Shown here in pieces: positions 1 to 12,854 of a DNA stretch of 64,000 nucleotides. Below the pieces are notes generated by a model. The model was not told where the DNA came from and made no database searches. It saw nothing but the letters and a program-made list of their open reading frames with translations. The DNA is taken from positions 48,654,760 through 48,718,759 of the forward strand of contig CP136069.1 of NCBI GenBank assembly GCA_032622095.1, in the 5' to 3' direction. The translations under genes were made by a program, and so were the position numbers. The DNA comes from Siphonodentalium dalli. Its lineage: Eukaryota; Mollusca; Scaphopoda; Gadilida; Siphonodentaliidae. Positions within the stretch are counted from its first letter, which is position 1; each line of letters starts with the position of its first letter.

Positions 1-286
1 GTTTTAATTAAACAAAACTTGACGTATTACGTTTTTGGTATGTTCTCCCCGCGATGCATCTGCATGTGAGGCGACATTCTGGACAATGGGAGGTTATGGC
101 CGTGGGGTGAGATGACTTGTGAAGGGCTCCTCATAAGTGTTTTTGAAATGCGTATACATTGTGTTTCTAAGCTGTATATGCATTGCTGGCAATCACCCCA
201 CAGGAAGAAATTAACATATATTTTGCTTCCAATGTAACCCTTCCATGACTGGAGCTGCATGGACGTTTGCAAAAAAAAAACCCTCT

Positions 287-467
287 GCCAATGCATTATT
301 TTATATATGCGAGTCTCTAATAGGGAGCGTCGCATATATAAACGAATACATGCATTGACCTAACGATATTTACCTTAACCTTGTCAGCCAGTGGATTATC
401 TTATGCATGTATACGCGATGCTCCAAATGGGAGATTCCCATATATATATATAAGATAATGCACTGGT
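287..467. repeat. degenerate double-hairpin repeat
   Basis: Two adjacent hairpins. The first (287-358) pairs TTATATATGCGA with TCGCATATATAA. The second (about 392-467) pairs TTATC and TATACGCGA-like arms with a TATATATA-rich arm ending AGATAATGCACTGG. Both begin or end with the word (C)CAATGCATT or its complement. The same design is found in much better condition at 23643-23711 and 23792-23860, so this looks like a decayed relative of that MITE. No TTAA-CCC termini are visible here. Confidence 0.5.
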
Positions 468-557
468 AGAAGACATTTAATGCTGCACCAGCACAGATCC
501 CGCCATGAACCACACGCACGAATAGCAAACTGATCAGACTATCCACACACTCGCAAG

Positions 558-1800
558 GGGTGTGACTAAATACCGCCCGGGACCATCCGACACCGTCCGG
601 GACCGCCTGGGCGTTCCCACGGGCCGTGGACACTATATCTAGTCGTCACACGGTAGCGACATACTCCATGAGGTAAACCTAGAAAAATTTACTCGCTCCC
701 TCGTCTCCGGTCGGTGTTATTAACCCCGCAAATGACGCTATTGGCTAAGCGAGCTGGGAGGCCGCATGTCTTCGTGTGGTTTCGGATCGTATACTTTGAG
801 GATGCGCATTAGAACAATACCACCTGCCTGTGACATCCAAATATTGACTCGCTGACGCGTCCACGGCCGCTGTTATTAACCCCTTTTAGCCAATATCCGT
901 ATTTGCGGGGTTATTAGCACCGGCCAGAGACGAGCGAGCGGGTACATTTGTTTAGGTTGCCCTCAGGTGGTATGTTGCTACGGTATAACGTCGAGATATA
1001 GTGCCCATGGGCCCATTGGGCCCCCGGACTCTCAAGGGCGGTCCCGGCCTCTCCCAGGCTCTTATTGTTGATAAGGTATTTTAGCGGATTTTGAGGGGTT
1101 AATAACATCGGACTGGGACGCGTCAACGAGTCAATATTTGGTATGGTATATATTGCACTACCACACATCACCAAAATATACTGTCCGAAAACACACGATG
1201 ACACCCGGACTCCCCGGGCTATCTTAGCCAATATCGGCATTTGGGTTAAGCTTATTTGAACTTCAAGTTGTCAATTTTCCCTTAAAACGTCATCCGCTGC
1301 ACCAGTCTGTGACGCCAAACGCACCCTTTTCGGTATTGTTTTCAAACGATAATATTGCATTTCCACAACTACCCCATTTACTGCACAAAAATCAACAGCA
1401 CAAAAATACCCAGACCCTTTCCATAACATCGTGACCCTACCAGACTCTTCCTGGACATCCAAACATGCATGATCGCCATATTTACGTAGGCTATGATTTT
1501 ATGTTCCCGCTTATGGATATTTCCCTCAATGATAATCAACCAATCAGCAGCCAGATTTTTTGTTTATGCTGACACAAATTCAAGAAGCGTAACACAATAT
1601 AATTAATTGCTTGTAACCTAGCCAATATAGGCATGTGTGGGTCTAATAACACCGGCCGGGGACGAGCGAGCGAATATACATTGTATAGGTTGACCTCAGG
1701 TGCTATGTCGCTATCTTATAACGTCGATATATAATGTCTACGGGCCCATGGGGGCGCCCGGGCGGTCTCGGTCGGTCCCGGGCGGTAATTAGTCACACCG
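558..1800. mobile_element. foldback transposon, GGTGTGACTAA family, small copy
   Basis: The left end reads GGGTGTGACTAA followed by a CCGCCCGGGAC-rich stretch. The right end is the complement (GTCCCGGGCGG then TTAGTCACACCG). The immediate flanks are CTCGCAAG (550-557) and CTTGCAAG (1801-1808), a probable 8-bp target duplication with one mismatch. Inside, blocks such as GGGTTAATAACACCGGCC and GACGAGCGAGCG recur on both strands, so the element is built of inverted sub-modules. No coding capacity is seen. It is related to the 4.6-kb element at 4899-9498 by its termini and by the GCCCGGGC / GGTTAAT modules. Superfamily is uncertain: 8-bp duplication would fit hAT, 9-bp would fit Mutator. Confidence 0.65.
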
Positions 1801-1808
1801 CTTGCAAG

Positions 1809-4407
1809 TTTTCATGGTATGTTTTGCAGGCATTTCGTTATAGAAAACCATATATATGGTGCCATAATATAGATATCCCGCTTGTAGGTTTTATGGTGTG
1901 TAACGTGTATGCATTAAACCGCCATTTTAGGAAAATGTCCAATCATAAATATGGTTTATTTTATTTGGAAGATAGCTCAGGGTTAGTTATAATATAGAAT
2001 ATTGGTGATTGATCCTTCGAATGTATAACCAGTTATAACTCAGCCGATTGCCACAAGCTCTTCTGACTTCAACTGTTACATATATAGTTATGTCTTTTAA
2101 AACGACATCTATTAATATACTGCCAAAGTCTTGTGTATTTTGTGTAACGAGATGTTCCCAAATTGCAGGTATTTGTTTGATTTGTCGCGTATTAATTGTC
2201 GCTAACATATGCTGCCATTTACATTACAAGCTACACAACAGAAGTTACAAGCGCATTCTCTCTATAATGAAGGGAACATGCGTATAAAATGCATCTTGAC
2301 CGAAGCTAACGACATGACAAGTGAAATGACTGTGGTTTAATATGTAGCGGTGCTACGGACATTTGCCTTCACATACTTGCATCACATCGTGCAAACTTGT
2401 TAGTGTACGAACGTACCTTTAATGGAGTTGTTTCCCTTCTTCTTTGATAAACATTTTCATTTATGTGACAGCCTCCACAATTCAGAACGCATGAAGCACA
2501 CGGATATGATAATTTTGATTCCAAGAGTATAATGTAGGATATGAGTACATATTTAAATATCTACACCACAGCTAGACTTACCACCAGGACAACGAGATCC
2601 ATGCCGGGGCCGGATACACAATAGCAATCCCGAATGTAGGTATATCAATATATAACAATGGTCGTTAGATAAACAGTCAATCACAAAACAAACTAAAGGC
2701 GGCTCGTGGTGACAGATGACGAACATGTTATATGTCATTAGCACACACTTTAACCTCGACATATACTATCTGCATTATCCAATGACATATTAACACACTA
2801 TCATATAAAAAACACAACAACCGATCGGTTTGATTTACCGAATACGTGTTATGCACTACGAGTACAATACCTGATTTACTCATCTTTAAGGTTCAAAATA
2901 ATAAAATGTCACTGACCCCACGTCACCGGCAATATATGTGGCGTTCTGTGGCGTTGACTTGTAAGAACAAAAAAGTCAAATGATTGCAAAAAAAAACCAC
3001 ATTGAGAAGGGGAAGAAGACAATGACCCATTCTCGACGACTTAGGGACGCAGTTCGAAGGGCCGGGTGGAGACAGAAGAAGTGAGCTGTTGATCGACCAG
3101 CTGTCCCTTCCCACTCGGCTGCGACGACTGACAATCACCAGCCTTCTACCACCGATGCTGCCGGCAAACAGGATCTATCTGACAGACGCCCATATGGTCC
3201 ATCCTGTCCGGAGATCCCCAAATAAAGTGCGACGTGGAACAAAAGGCCAGTGTTCAGACACATTTTGACAAAGCAAACATTCTAGAACACGCAGGGGCAA
3301 AACAGGTTGGAGGGGCAAATACATTGCACTCCGATAGCCGAAACACACAGTTACTGGGGTAAGAGACATGACATCAGATATATATTGTAATAATTAGCTT
3401 CTGCGTTTAAAGAACCACCGACAATTTATCGAATATATATCAACTGAAACAAATTTTACGGATCATATGTGATGCATCTCGTCAAAGTCAACATTTAGGC
3501 GAGTTCTACTCCAACGAAATTCCGACTCTGTTATTTCCCTGGCTGTATGCAACTGGAGTAACACGACACGAACGCATTGAACTTGAAGGTGGAGGGGGCT
3601 AAGCTACTCGAAAGTCGAAACTCAAAATAAATTTCCGACCGCTTCTGTGCGTTGGATGGATTCCAAAATTCCAAATACTATTATTATGATTTGTATATGA
3701 GTGTAAATGTAATGATGGACCGAAGATATGTTTGATATAACTAACAGTCAGTGGTGTTTATTCACACTGCCTATATCATGAACACACAATTCACAATTAT
3801 TTAATCACGACGAGTCGTGATCAATCGTGAATCAATTGATTAAGTCGTCATTGTCTTACTCTGTGCCATACGCAGGCTACCTATTTGTTATTGGCTTTGC
3901 TCGAAATATGCGCTAGCCTGTTAGGGTGGATACACACATGCATGGAATGTCTGTATGTAAAATACATGTATTTTACATGGCCACACCAATAATTGACAAA
4001 ATTAATCACCTGCGCGCGAGAGGTCCATTTCACCAGTGAGTAGTTATAAGCCATTATCAAACAAACTGCCATCAAGAAATTTCAGGCCAGTCATAAACAT
4101 GTCTTCTTTCATGGATGCCGAAATGAGTAATTCTTGTCTGATATATGTTGCTGTTTTTCACGAGTTATAATTCATTTCGAAAAGTCGATTAGAGCCGGTC
4201 GATTTTATACTTGATTTGTTTCTGTCATTTCTTGGAAACAGGGTCATCCAAAACAGAAATAAAATATGCAGAATTCTTTTATAGGATGATACCGGCTTGT
4301 TGAGATTTCTCTGATAATTTGAGAGCGAGCTCATGTGATAACATTAATTCAATTGGGATTGCAAATATTCATTATAGCGCCAAAAAATAATGCAGGTACA
4401 GCGTTGA
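1809..4407. other. unassigned intergenic stretch
   Basis: I see no convincing gene, RNA or transposon terminus here. Open frames are short (under 90 codons), lack recognisable motifs and occur on both strands at random. A small palindrome with CGTGATCAATCGTG lies near 3815-3840. Confidence 0.4.
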
Positions 4408-4494
4408 GACCAGAGACCATAATTCGGCCGCATGGGTCCATATTTGTATTAACCCTCATGGGACCATATTTGAATTAAACCTGATCAGTTATAT
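4408..4494 (-). repeat. inverted partner of 10802-10889
   Basis: An 87-bp block that contains CATGGGTCCATATTTGTATT and ends ACCTGATCAGTTATAT is repeated almost base for base in inverse orientation at 10802-10889. Within it the word CCATATTTG.ATTAA occurs twice about 33 bp apart. It is therefore a short piece of the same 'TTAATT..ATATGGTCCCATG' minisatellite seen at 13090-13376. Confidence 0.75.
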
Positions 4495-4898
4495 GACCAT
4501 AAAACGCTGTTCAATCCTATGCTTCATTGACAAGTTCAGCTATATACCGGGAAATTGTCGGCAGCGGTGAATGAAAGGGGTTGTACCAGTGAGTCGATTT
4601 TCTCGAACGTTTGAGAGAGCTAGAACATTATTTAAATATTTCGCAAAAAAAAAAAGGGTGAATGGTTTGATCAGGAAAAATGGCTGGCATCGGGTTGGTA
4701 AATATTCGTACTTCGTATGAACCATACATATTTGGTCCGCTCACTGTTTTGCGATGAGAAACACACATATTAGCACATTGTATATACGTGAAAATATCTT
4801 AATCATTCCATCCGGTGTCGGTGATGCCTCTCGGGTTGGTGATGCCAGGTATACGGGGGTTGACGTTTGTTGAACGTACTATATACACATTTCCCGAG

Positions 4899-6590
4899 TG
4901 GTGTGACTAATTAGAGCCCGGGCAAGCCCGGACACGCCCGGACACGCCCGGGCCCGTCCACGGGCCCGCGGACAGTGTAATGTGATGGCTTATGGTAGTA
5001 TGATACAAAATAAGCATAGATTATTAAAATTGACTTGCTGTGTCATCCACCGGAGGGTTTATTAACCCTTTAAATGCCGATATTGACTAAAATAATCCTG
5101 TAGAGTCCAGGCACACAGGGACAAGATCCGATTATATATTGATGGCTAATAGTAGCGAGGCACTTGCTAAAGGTATACTTTGAAGATTGACTCGCCATTT
5201 CGTTCACGTTCACGTTCACGCTCCATTAACCCCTTAAATGACGATATGCAACAGAAGAACATAGGAGAGCCCGGGCAAGCCCGGGCAGCCCCATGGGCCC
5301 ATGTACAATATTGGTTAAATAGTGGAATAGATTAGTAACAAAATTGTTCACTTTATGACTAAAGTATGAAATTTTGCACATATGTACATATTCACATAAT
5401 AATTGATATTAGGTATGGAATCACGCTGAAATTTTACTTTAACCCCTCTTTTAATGGATTTCCCGAGTTTAAAGAGCGTTTCATAATTATATAATTTACT
5501 AAATGTCTCAATTACTCTTCACATGGAATATGCGATTAAAAACTATGCATATACAGTAAGAATGACTGCGAGATATATTGATACATTTTTAGGCCAAAAT
5601 TGGAAACACCCACGTCCAAGTAGAAAATTTGACATTTTTTCACTAATATATTCTATATCAGTTTCAGCTGGTTGATAATTTGACTTTATTTTGTGATGTT
5701 CATGTTAACTGATCATTGTTGAAATGAAATATGTCATTCATGGGGTTCCATCCCCTTGAAATCCTTAAAAAATCTAATTTTACAGAATTCAGTATACAAT
5801 TTCACCAAAAATCATAAATTGTATCCTAGTCACATTTCAACAAGAAACGAGAAGAACTGCACAAAGAAAGTGATGCATACCAAATATTAATATTAACCAA
5901 ATGGAATCAAAATTTTCACTTCGGCTAAAAATGGCTGTCAAAATGGCGGCCAAAATATTGAAAATGGTAAATATGGTCCCAGTGTGCCATACAATCGCTT
6001 GTACAAAAGTTGCTGTTGATGTATAAAATTGGATATTATGTCGTAAATGCATTGAATTCTAACATGATGCATCGTTGTTAAGTGTTACGATTACATTACC
6101 AAAATATTGGAATTTTCTCTCAAAATTCTAACTTATCAGGCTTGGACTATTTGGATCTATCTTTGGTATTTATTGATTTAATCCGTCTTAAATACATCAC
6201 ATTGAGGCGTTTTTAGAAAAACATACTCAAGATGGCTTGCAAAATGTCCACAAAATTTTATAGAAAAGTTGATATTTTTACATATATCCCGAACATTATT
6301 CTCCACTTTTCTGTAAAGGTAGCAAATTGTGATTCACTTTGTTATTAAACATGCTAATTAATCAACTGGCAAAAAGTGTTCCATTCTCGTTGTCCCTTTA
6401 CCTCATGGGGCATGACAATTCATTTTTAAATGATGCAGAATGTAACTTCGCCGAAAACTTCTTATGGGATTCTGACCATGTTGTTGAACGGAAATGAGCA
6501 GAACTCTGAAAATGAACTGAGGGGGCATAATTATATGCCTACTCTGGTCCAATAACAGTCATGTGTAACCATTAAATGAAAGTGGGTGCA
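4899..6590 (+). repeat. left arm of the giant foldback
   Basis: Holds in order the CCCGGGC-rich terminus, GGGTTTATTAACCC and CATTAACCCCTTAAATG modules, an AT-rich stretch with CATATACAGTAAG, and a stretch around 6410-6560 that ends near CTCTGGTCCAATAAC. Each module can be read on the opposite strand in reverse order in 8150-9498, with scattered substitutions and small indels. Confidence 0.7.
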
Positions 6591-7134
6591 AGACCAGGTA
6601 ACAGCAGGCCTTTTAGAAAATCAAACAAGGAGATTAGTGAAAAGCTGCTTAATAACATCAAAGTAGGGGCCATTGGCATCAAGGTTGATTGAATAATGTC
6701 ACGAATGCCATTTCCTCCATTGCAAGTATGTGAACAAACATTAAACCGAGCCTAACTATGTTCATTAAAATCAGCGTCATGACTCGGAACTCGGCTTCAA
6801 CCTTCATGAGTTGTGGCATTCAGGTTTTTGATAATTCAACTGGCATGCAGTTGAGGCAAGAAGTATTCAAAAGTACCCAACTGCCGTTCTATCAAATGTG
6901 GCGAAATTTATATGCTGGATCGCCAATAGCCTAATTCATTAATAACACTTATTGGATATATTTGGGTGTGCTCTACTATAGGTATAACACCCCATTACTA
7001 TGGGCATAACATCTTTCTGCTAGAGATCAAAACACTTTCCACTATAGGTATACATGTATAAATTCCGACGCATTTCCCAATGGCAAGTGATCTACCTACA
7101 TTATAGTTTGGACTAGTACGATACGAAACAATAA

Positions 7135-8110
7135 TTCCATGCTCTCCTGATCCACATCGTCATTTAAGGGGTTAATGAACACGGCCGTGAACGAGATGGC
7201 GAGTCAGTATTAGCAGCTACGGTTCGTTTAGCCAATATCGACATTAAAGGGTTAATAAAACCGGTGATGGGTGGCACGGCAAGTAATTTTTCACAGCCTA
7301 TGCATCCTATACTACCATACTGAATCACGTTATACTGTCTACGGGTCCATGCCCCCCCCCCCCCCGCGCTTGCCAGAAATATCTCGCGATCTTCTAACCT
7401 ATACCGCCATTTAAGGGGTTAATGAACCCGCCCATGAACGAGTTGGCGATTCAATCTTCACCGTTTAAATTTTGCAAGTGCATCACTACCGTTAGTCATC
7501 AGCATAGAGTGTGATCTGCTCTCTGAATCCACACAGGCTCTCATCGTCACCGAGTCCCGGGTTCTTTTAGTGGAGTAGATTAAGTTCAGTTTCCAAGGCA
7601 ATTGTTCAAATTGTGAATAAAGCTTGAAAGTTTGCCCATATGTACACATTCACTAGCTTATTGATATTAGATATGGAGCCTCTCTGAAATTTCACTTTAA
7701 TTTTCCGAATTTAAAGAGCGTTTCGTGATTATATAATTTATTAAATGTCGCAATTAATCTTACCATGAACATTGCGATTTAAAATTAGACATATACAGTA
7801 AGTATGACTCTGCTAGATATAATGCCACATGTTTATGGCAAAATTGGAACTCCCCGTCCAAGATGGTCGTCAAAATGGCGTTTTTCACCAATATCTTCTA
7901 GATCAGTTTAAGCTGTAAAATAATGTAACTGGTTCGGAAATATTTTGTATTTTTCATGTCAACTGATTATTGAAGCAACGAAATATGCCATTCGTGGGAT
8001 CCCAGTCCCTTCCGATCCCTCAATAATTCGATTTTTACAGAATTTGGTATGAAATTTCACCAATAATCACCGTTAGGATTCTAGTCATATTTTAAGAAGA
8101 AATGGACAGA
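7135..8110. repeat. third, rearranged copy of arm modules in the foldback centre
   Basis: 7140-7500 carries the right-arm version of the CATTTAAGGGGTTAAT / GAACGAGATGGCGAG modules. 7620-8110 switches to the left-arm orientation (CATATGTACACATTC, TTTAAAGAGCGTTTC, CATATACAGTAAG). The switch lies near a stretch with a poly-C run (about 7349-7366). It suggests a nested insertion or template switch inside the element. Confidence 0.55.
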
Positions 8111-8149
8111 GCTGTGCACAATAAGTGAGGCATACCATTGATTATGAAT

Positions 8150-9498
8150 ATTTCAACTCAATGTAATAAAAATGGTCACATGTTATTGGGCCAGAGTAGG
8201 AATATAATTATACCCCTCTCAGTTTATTTTCAGATTTCTGCTCATTTCCGTTCAAAACATGGCCAGAATCCGATAAGAAGTTTTCAGCTAAATTACATTT
8301 TGCATCATTTAAAATGGAATTGCCATGCCCCATAAGGTACAGGGACAACCAGAATAGAACAGTTAGTTGTCAGTTGATTGAGTAGCATGTTTAATAGCCA
8401 AGCGAATCACAACCTGCTACCTTTGCAAAATACCTGAGAAATAATGAATATATGTGAAAATATCAACTTTTCTATCAAATTTTGTGGACATTTTGCAAGC
8501 CATCTTGAGTATTTCTTTTTATAAAAACACCTCAATGTGATGCAACATCTAAGAAAGAATAAATCAATAAATACCAAAGATAGTTCCAAATAGTCCAAGC
8601 CTGATACGTTAAAATTTTTAGAGAAAATTCCAATAATCGATTTTTTAAAATCGATTTTTAAGGATTTCAAGGTGATGGAACCACATGAATGACATATTTC
8701 ATTGCTAAAATGATCAGCTAACATGAACATCACAAAATAGAGTCAAATTCTACAGCAGTTCCAAAAAAGCTGAAACTGATATAGAATATGTTAGTGAAAA
8801 AATGTCAAATTTTCCACTTACGGCTGCCATTTTTAGGGCCACCATGGACGGGGGGGGGGGGTGGGGGTGGTTCCAATTCTGGCCTAAAATGTATCAATAT
8901 ATCTCGCAGAATCATACTTACTGTATGTGCCTAATTTTTAATTGCATATTCCATGGGAAGAGTAATTGCGACATTTAGTAAATTATATAATTATGAAACG
9001 CTCTTTAAATTCGGGAAATCCCTTAAAAGAGGGGTTAAAGTGAAATTTCAGCGTGGTTATCGGAATTTAAAGCGTTAATAAAACCGGCAAATAAACGTCC
9101 GCAACCTATACTTAGTATGTATCCCACTACCATATGGCATCATATTATGTTGTCCATGGGCCCATGGGGCTGCCCGGGCTTGCCCGGGCTCTCTTATGTT
9201 CTTCTGGTGCATATCGTCATTTAAGGGGTTAATGAAGCCGGTCGTGAACGAGATGGCGAGTATACCTTTAGTAAGTGCCTCACTACCACTAGTCATCAAA
9301 ATATAATCTGATCGGGTCCCTGTGTGCCCGGACTCTCCCGGGTTCTTTTAGTCAATATCGGCATTTAATGGGTTAATAGATCCGCCGGTGGATGACACAG
9401 CAAGTTAATTTTCATAATACATGTATATGCTTATTTTGTATCCTACTACCATAAGCCACCCTTGCACGGGCTTGCCCGGGCACTAATTAGTCACACCG
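8150..9498 (-). repeat. right arm of the giant foldback
   Basis: Inverse copy of 4899-6590. It is shorter than the left arm and carries a G-run (8849-8870) absent from the left arm. The terminus ends GCCCGGGCACTAATTAGTCACACCG. Confidence 0.7.
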
Positions 9499-9985
9499 TT
9501 TCCGGAGCGAGACGACATTGAAGTGTGCCCGAAGTGCCTTGGCAAATTCATACATTCAAATCTTGATAATCGATGACTACTTTGAGGTTAGACGTATCTT
9601 TTGTTCCAACGGTTTCGCGTCCCTGTAGTGAACGGCCAATCATACAAAGCGTAAGTGTTGTCTCATATTATTCTGGAAATTTACGGAATGTTCCGGTATA
9701 TGAAGACAAAAAGACCGGATTAGACGAAGTTGTCATTACCACGTAAACAAATAATACAGATATTGATGTTCGCTGTTTCCAACCATCCCAAGGCTACATA
9801 TATTAAAGAAAGTTAACTGCCATAATACATAGCTGGGATGACATCCATTAATCTGCACACAAATCCGCAATGTGTGGTGGCTCTTCCATTCGAAGAGGCA
9901 CACAGTTTGCCGCACGAGGCAAGCACACGATTTATAACCAACCGTCGGTAATCGAGATTTATGTACGACGCGCCATGCGGGTGGC
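9499..9985. other. 5' flank of the secreted-protein gene
   Basis: The sequence between the right end of the foldback element and the first coding ATG is not obviously repetitive. No canonical TATA box or initiator could be assigned with confidence. If the promoter of the PAN/EGF gene is proximal it must lie here or in the foldback arm itself. Confidence 0.35.
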
Positions 9986-10304
9986 ATGATAATGGTAAAA
10001 ACTCACCACCTGGTGAGCTTCTTCATCGCACTCTTCGAAGTGTTAGCAACAACACACGATGGTGCATTGTTCTATTCCGACATTATGCACGACGATTTTG
10101 TATTTGACGACCCTCGAGTTAGGCTGGGTGTGATGCCAGGAATAACGTCTGGTCAGTGTGCCGTAGCTTGCATGGGAAATTCAGAATGCTGGTCGTACTA
10201 CTACAACCCAACTACGAACAAGTGCACGCTCAACAGCAACGTGTTGGATGGACGCGAGCCCATGGATACAGAAACCGGATCTAGATATTACCGAAACAAA
10301 TCTG
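9986..10304 (+). CDS. exon 1: signal peptide and first PAN/apple domain
   Basis: This exon starts at ATG 9986 (a second in-frame ATG at 9992 is equally possible). It encodes 106 codons plus one base. Residues 1-22 form a signal peptide with hydrophobic core LVSFFIALFEVLA. Residues about 45-105 look like a PAN domain: the core runs CAVACMGNSEC, then WSYYY, then a Cys 11 residues later in NKCTL, the C-x3-C-x5-C-x11-C spacing typical of PAN modules. The exon ends TCTG with donor GTATGT. Reading on gives a stop after six codons, which supports splicing. PAN modules (plasminogen, HGF, nematode PAN proteins) bind proteins or carbohydrates outside the cell. The ligand here is unknown. Confidence 0.72.
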
Positions 10305-10801
10305 GTATGTTATGGCAATAATACAACATAATTATCCTCCTGCAATTAGGTTCACATTGGACGTACTGTAGATATTCACATAAGTTCATATTGAAATGAT
10401 TTGATTCTGAAATAAGCTCACTTTGAGCGTATACCCGTCATTCCGTTGAATAACACGGACCGCACTGACGCCACATTATAAAGAGCGTGTATCAGGTAAG
10501 TCGTATCGACGAATACGGACTTATTTGTAATGTGAATACGCTCACATACGACTGTTTTCGTGCCCAATTTAGGTTCATATAGAGCGTAATTCAGATTCAA
10601 ATAACGCCGATGTTGTAGTATTTGTGTTTTTGAAATACGTTCAATATTAACCTATTGTCAGGAGAACAGACTGAACAAGAAAACCATAGTCAGAAATGGT
10701 AACGTCATCAAGATCATATTATTAGCCATTTATAAAATATATAGCAGCTTTAGCTGATTGTGAAAAATGTGTATACCATGATTTTTACTTGATATATGGT
10801 A

Positions 10802-10889
10802 ATATAACTGATCAGGTTTAATTCAAATATGGTCCCATGAGGGTTAATACAAATATGGACCCATGCGGCCGAATTGTGGTCTCTGGTCT
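10802..10889 (+). repeat. inverted partner of 4408-4494
   Basis: Starts ATATAACTGATCAGG and runs through ATATGGTCCCATGAGGG and ATATGGACCCATGCGGCC. It is near-identical, inverted, to 4408-4494 about 6.3 kb away. The two copies lie either side of the giant foldback and exon 1, so recombination between them would invert exon 1. Confidence 0.75.
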
Positions 10890-11999
10890 GGACCAGGTTT
10901 CACGTAAATCATAGTCTAGACCAGACACAGACCACGTTGATTAGCTGGGATTAGTGGTCCGCACTGGTCCGTTTCTCGTCCAAGGTTTTCATTCTTATTG
11001 CCATTCAAGCCTGTGTCGGGTCTGTTCATAATTTGAACCATGTGGTAACGTACAAGTTCTGGAACAGAAACATAAGTATTTTCTGGAAGCATTTATCTTT
11101 ATGTTAACAAAATAAAATTGTGTTATATTGCTATGCCGTGTGGAGGACAGGTTATAATTATATATGAACATGACATAATTTAATATAATCGATACTTATG
11201 TGCTATAGGTAAAAGTATACAACTGAAACCATGTACCCCATGGTCTGAGATTTTTGTATAAACTGGGACTTGAACCTGGGACGATAATACCGATTTCTGA
11301 TTTTGCAGTAACGATACAGATTGATAATTTGATTGTAAACCATGCGTGCATTTAGCTGACATTACAGTGGAGTTTTATTTTTAATATACTTGCATTGTTT
11401 GATAGCAAACTGTCGTTAGATCGATTAAGTCAGATCTTCGTGCTATTATTTATACGCGCAATACGTTAACGGCTGGTGTGGCCTACAGGGATAAATAGGG
11501 AATGATAGTAGTTTTGCAATAGATGTGGGTATCTTTAGTTATGTGCTTCTGAAATGAATTGAGGTCGGAGCTAGTCATGAAAGCACTAATTCATCATTTG
11601 GGAATACATTATTTCTGGACTGGAAATATAAGAGAAAAACTCTCAACATTATATCTGGACAAAACTAAAAATTATTGTACAAAATAAGCAAATGTCTAAA
11701 AACGAATGACTGGAAACTTTCTTATTGTGACCACGGTGGGGGGGGGGGGATTAGTGGAAAAAATCCAGGATACAAGGTTGAAATGTTTGGGTTCTTATTC
11801 CCGGGGACGATAGTTTTTTTTTTTCCTTTCCGATTTCGAACACCCACCCATCCAACGGATACCGATTACGAACCTAACGCAATAACCCAGAGGTAGGTGG
11901 TGGAATGTCTCGAACTGAATATAATTTCAGTCTAATATTTTGACTCAAATTAGAATATATTATTTGTTGTTGATCTGAAAACAAAATATTTTACACTAT

Positions 12000-12600
12000 A
12001 CATTGATTGGAATGGACCCGATGGTCCGGTTGGTAGAGATTTCGGTACCATATGCCGTCATATGCCGTCTAGGGCTGACGAAGCTGGTTGGGTCACCGAC
12101 AAGCGCGGATTCACGATAAGTGAGGATAAATTGATTCGTGTGCCTGGGCAAATTTGTCTGTTACTTTCCGGGGTAGGTGGTTTCTAAATGCAGCGGAGTG
12201 ATTTATCGGTGAAACTTACTATCTGCGGGGCCTTTCCTCCTTCCGTGAAACTACCAACGTCGTGACATGGCTTCGCGACTTGCGACCAAACCATTGATGG
12301 GAAACTTAAAATGTCGGGACAATCTCAACCTATTGCTCCGGTCGGTCTGATCTTTCCAACTCCCGTTTGTTCAGGCATTAACTTGTCCAGCTGTTGCAAA
12401 TTAGAGGGTGAGAAATCCGCATCACCCCCTACCCCGTGATACCTGTCTAACGGCGACGACATACATGTACCGCTATATAATACAGATATAAGATGCTTCT
12501 ACGTGCTCAGGTTTGGGGACACCATCGCACCAACATATCCCGCCGCAGCCCGCAGAAGGCTTTTGTCCAGAGATTGGTGTAAACAATATTTATTTAAAAT
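12000..12600 (+). repeat. possible tRNA-derived SINE
   Basis: 12022-12040 reads TGGTCCGGTTGGTAGAG, much like the D-arm and A box of a tRNA. About 63 bp later GGTTGGGTCACC could be a decayed B box. The extra distance is explained by an 11-bp direct duplication (CATATGCCGTC). Downstream is a GC-richer body with GGTTTCTAAATGCAGCGGAG and TTTCCTCCTTCCG. It ends in an AT-rich tail near 12590-12600. Boundaries and target duplications were not found, so this is tentative. Confidence 0.3.
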
Positions 12601-12854
12601 ATCAAACATGTCACACAAACACAATACACATATAAACATAGAGATTTAGGAAGAGGATTGGACAACAAGCAAAATGCTTTTTTAAAGTCCTCTCCTCGTG
12701 GAATAAATATTTCCTCAAATGACAGAAATATGTCACTTGGGGTAAAGCAGACGGAATATATAGTCTTGTTTGATTGAAATGTATTTACATATTTAGGATT
12801 GAGATATGGGTATAACATTGTAATACGGGAGTTAAGGGTGAGTGTGAGAGAGAT

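Larger units (their letters stand above)
4899..9498. mobile_element. giant 4.6-kb foldback transposon, GGTGTGACTAA family
   Basis: Termini are TGGTGTGACTAATTAG followed by GCCCGGGCAAGCCC, with the complement at the right end. The flanks TTTCCCGAG (4890-4898) and TTTCCGGAG (9499-9507) look like a 9-bp target duplication with one mismatch. The left arm (4899 to about 6590) and right arm (about 8150 to 9498) are inverted copies over essentially their whole length. They can be matched at the CCCGGGC block, the 'TTTAAAGAGCGTTTC' block, the 'CTTGGACTATTTGG' block and the 'CTCTGGTCCAATAAC' block. A third, partial copy lies between them. No transposase is recognisable, so it would be non-autonomous. 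Confidence 0.7.

Noticed and set aside
11262-11284. tRNA-like T-arm (GGTTCAAGTCC on the minus strand)
   Set aside because: The stems on both sides of the motif do not pair and no A box is found at the right distance.
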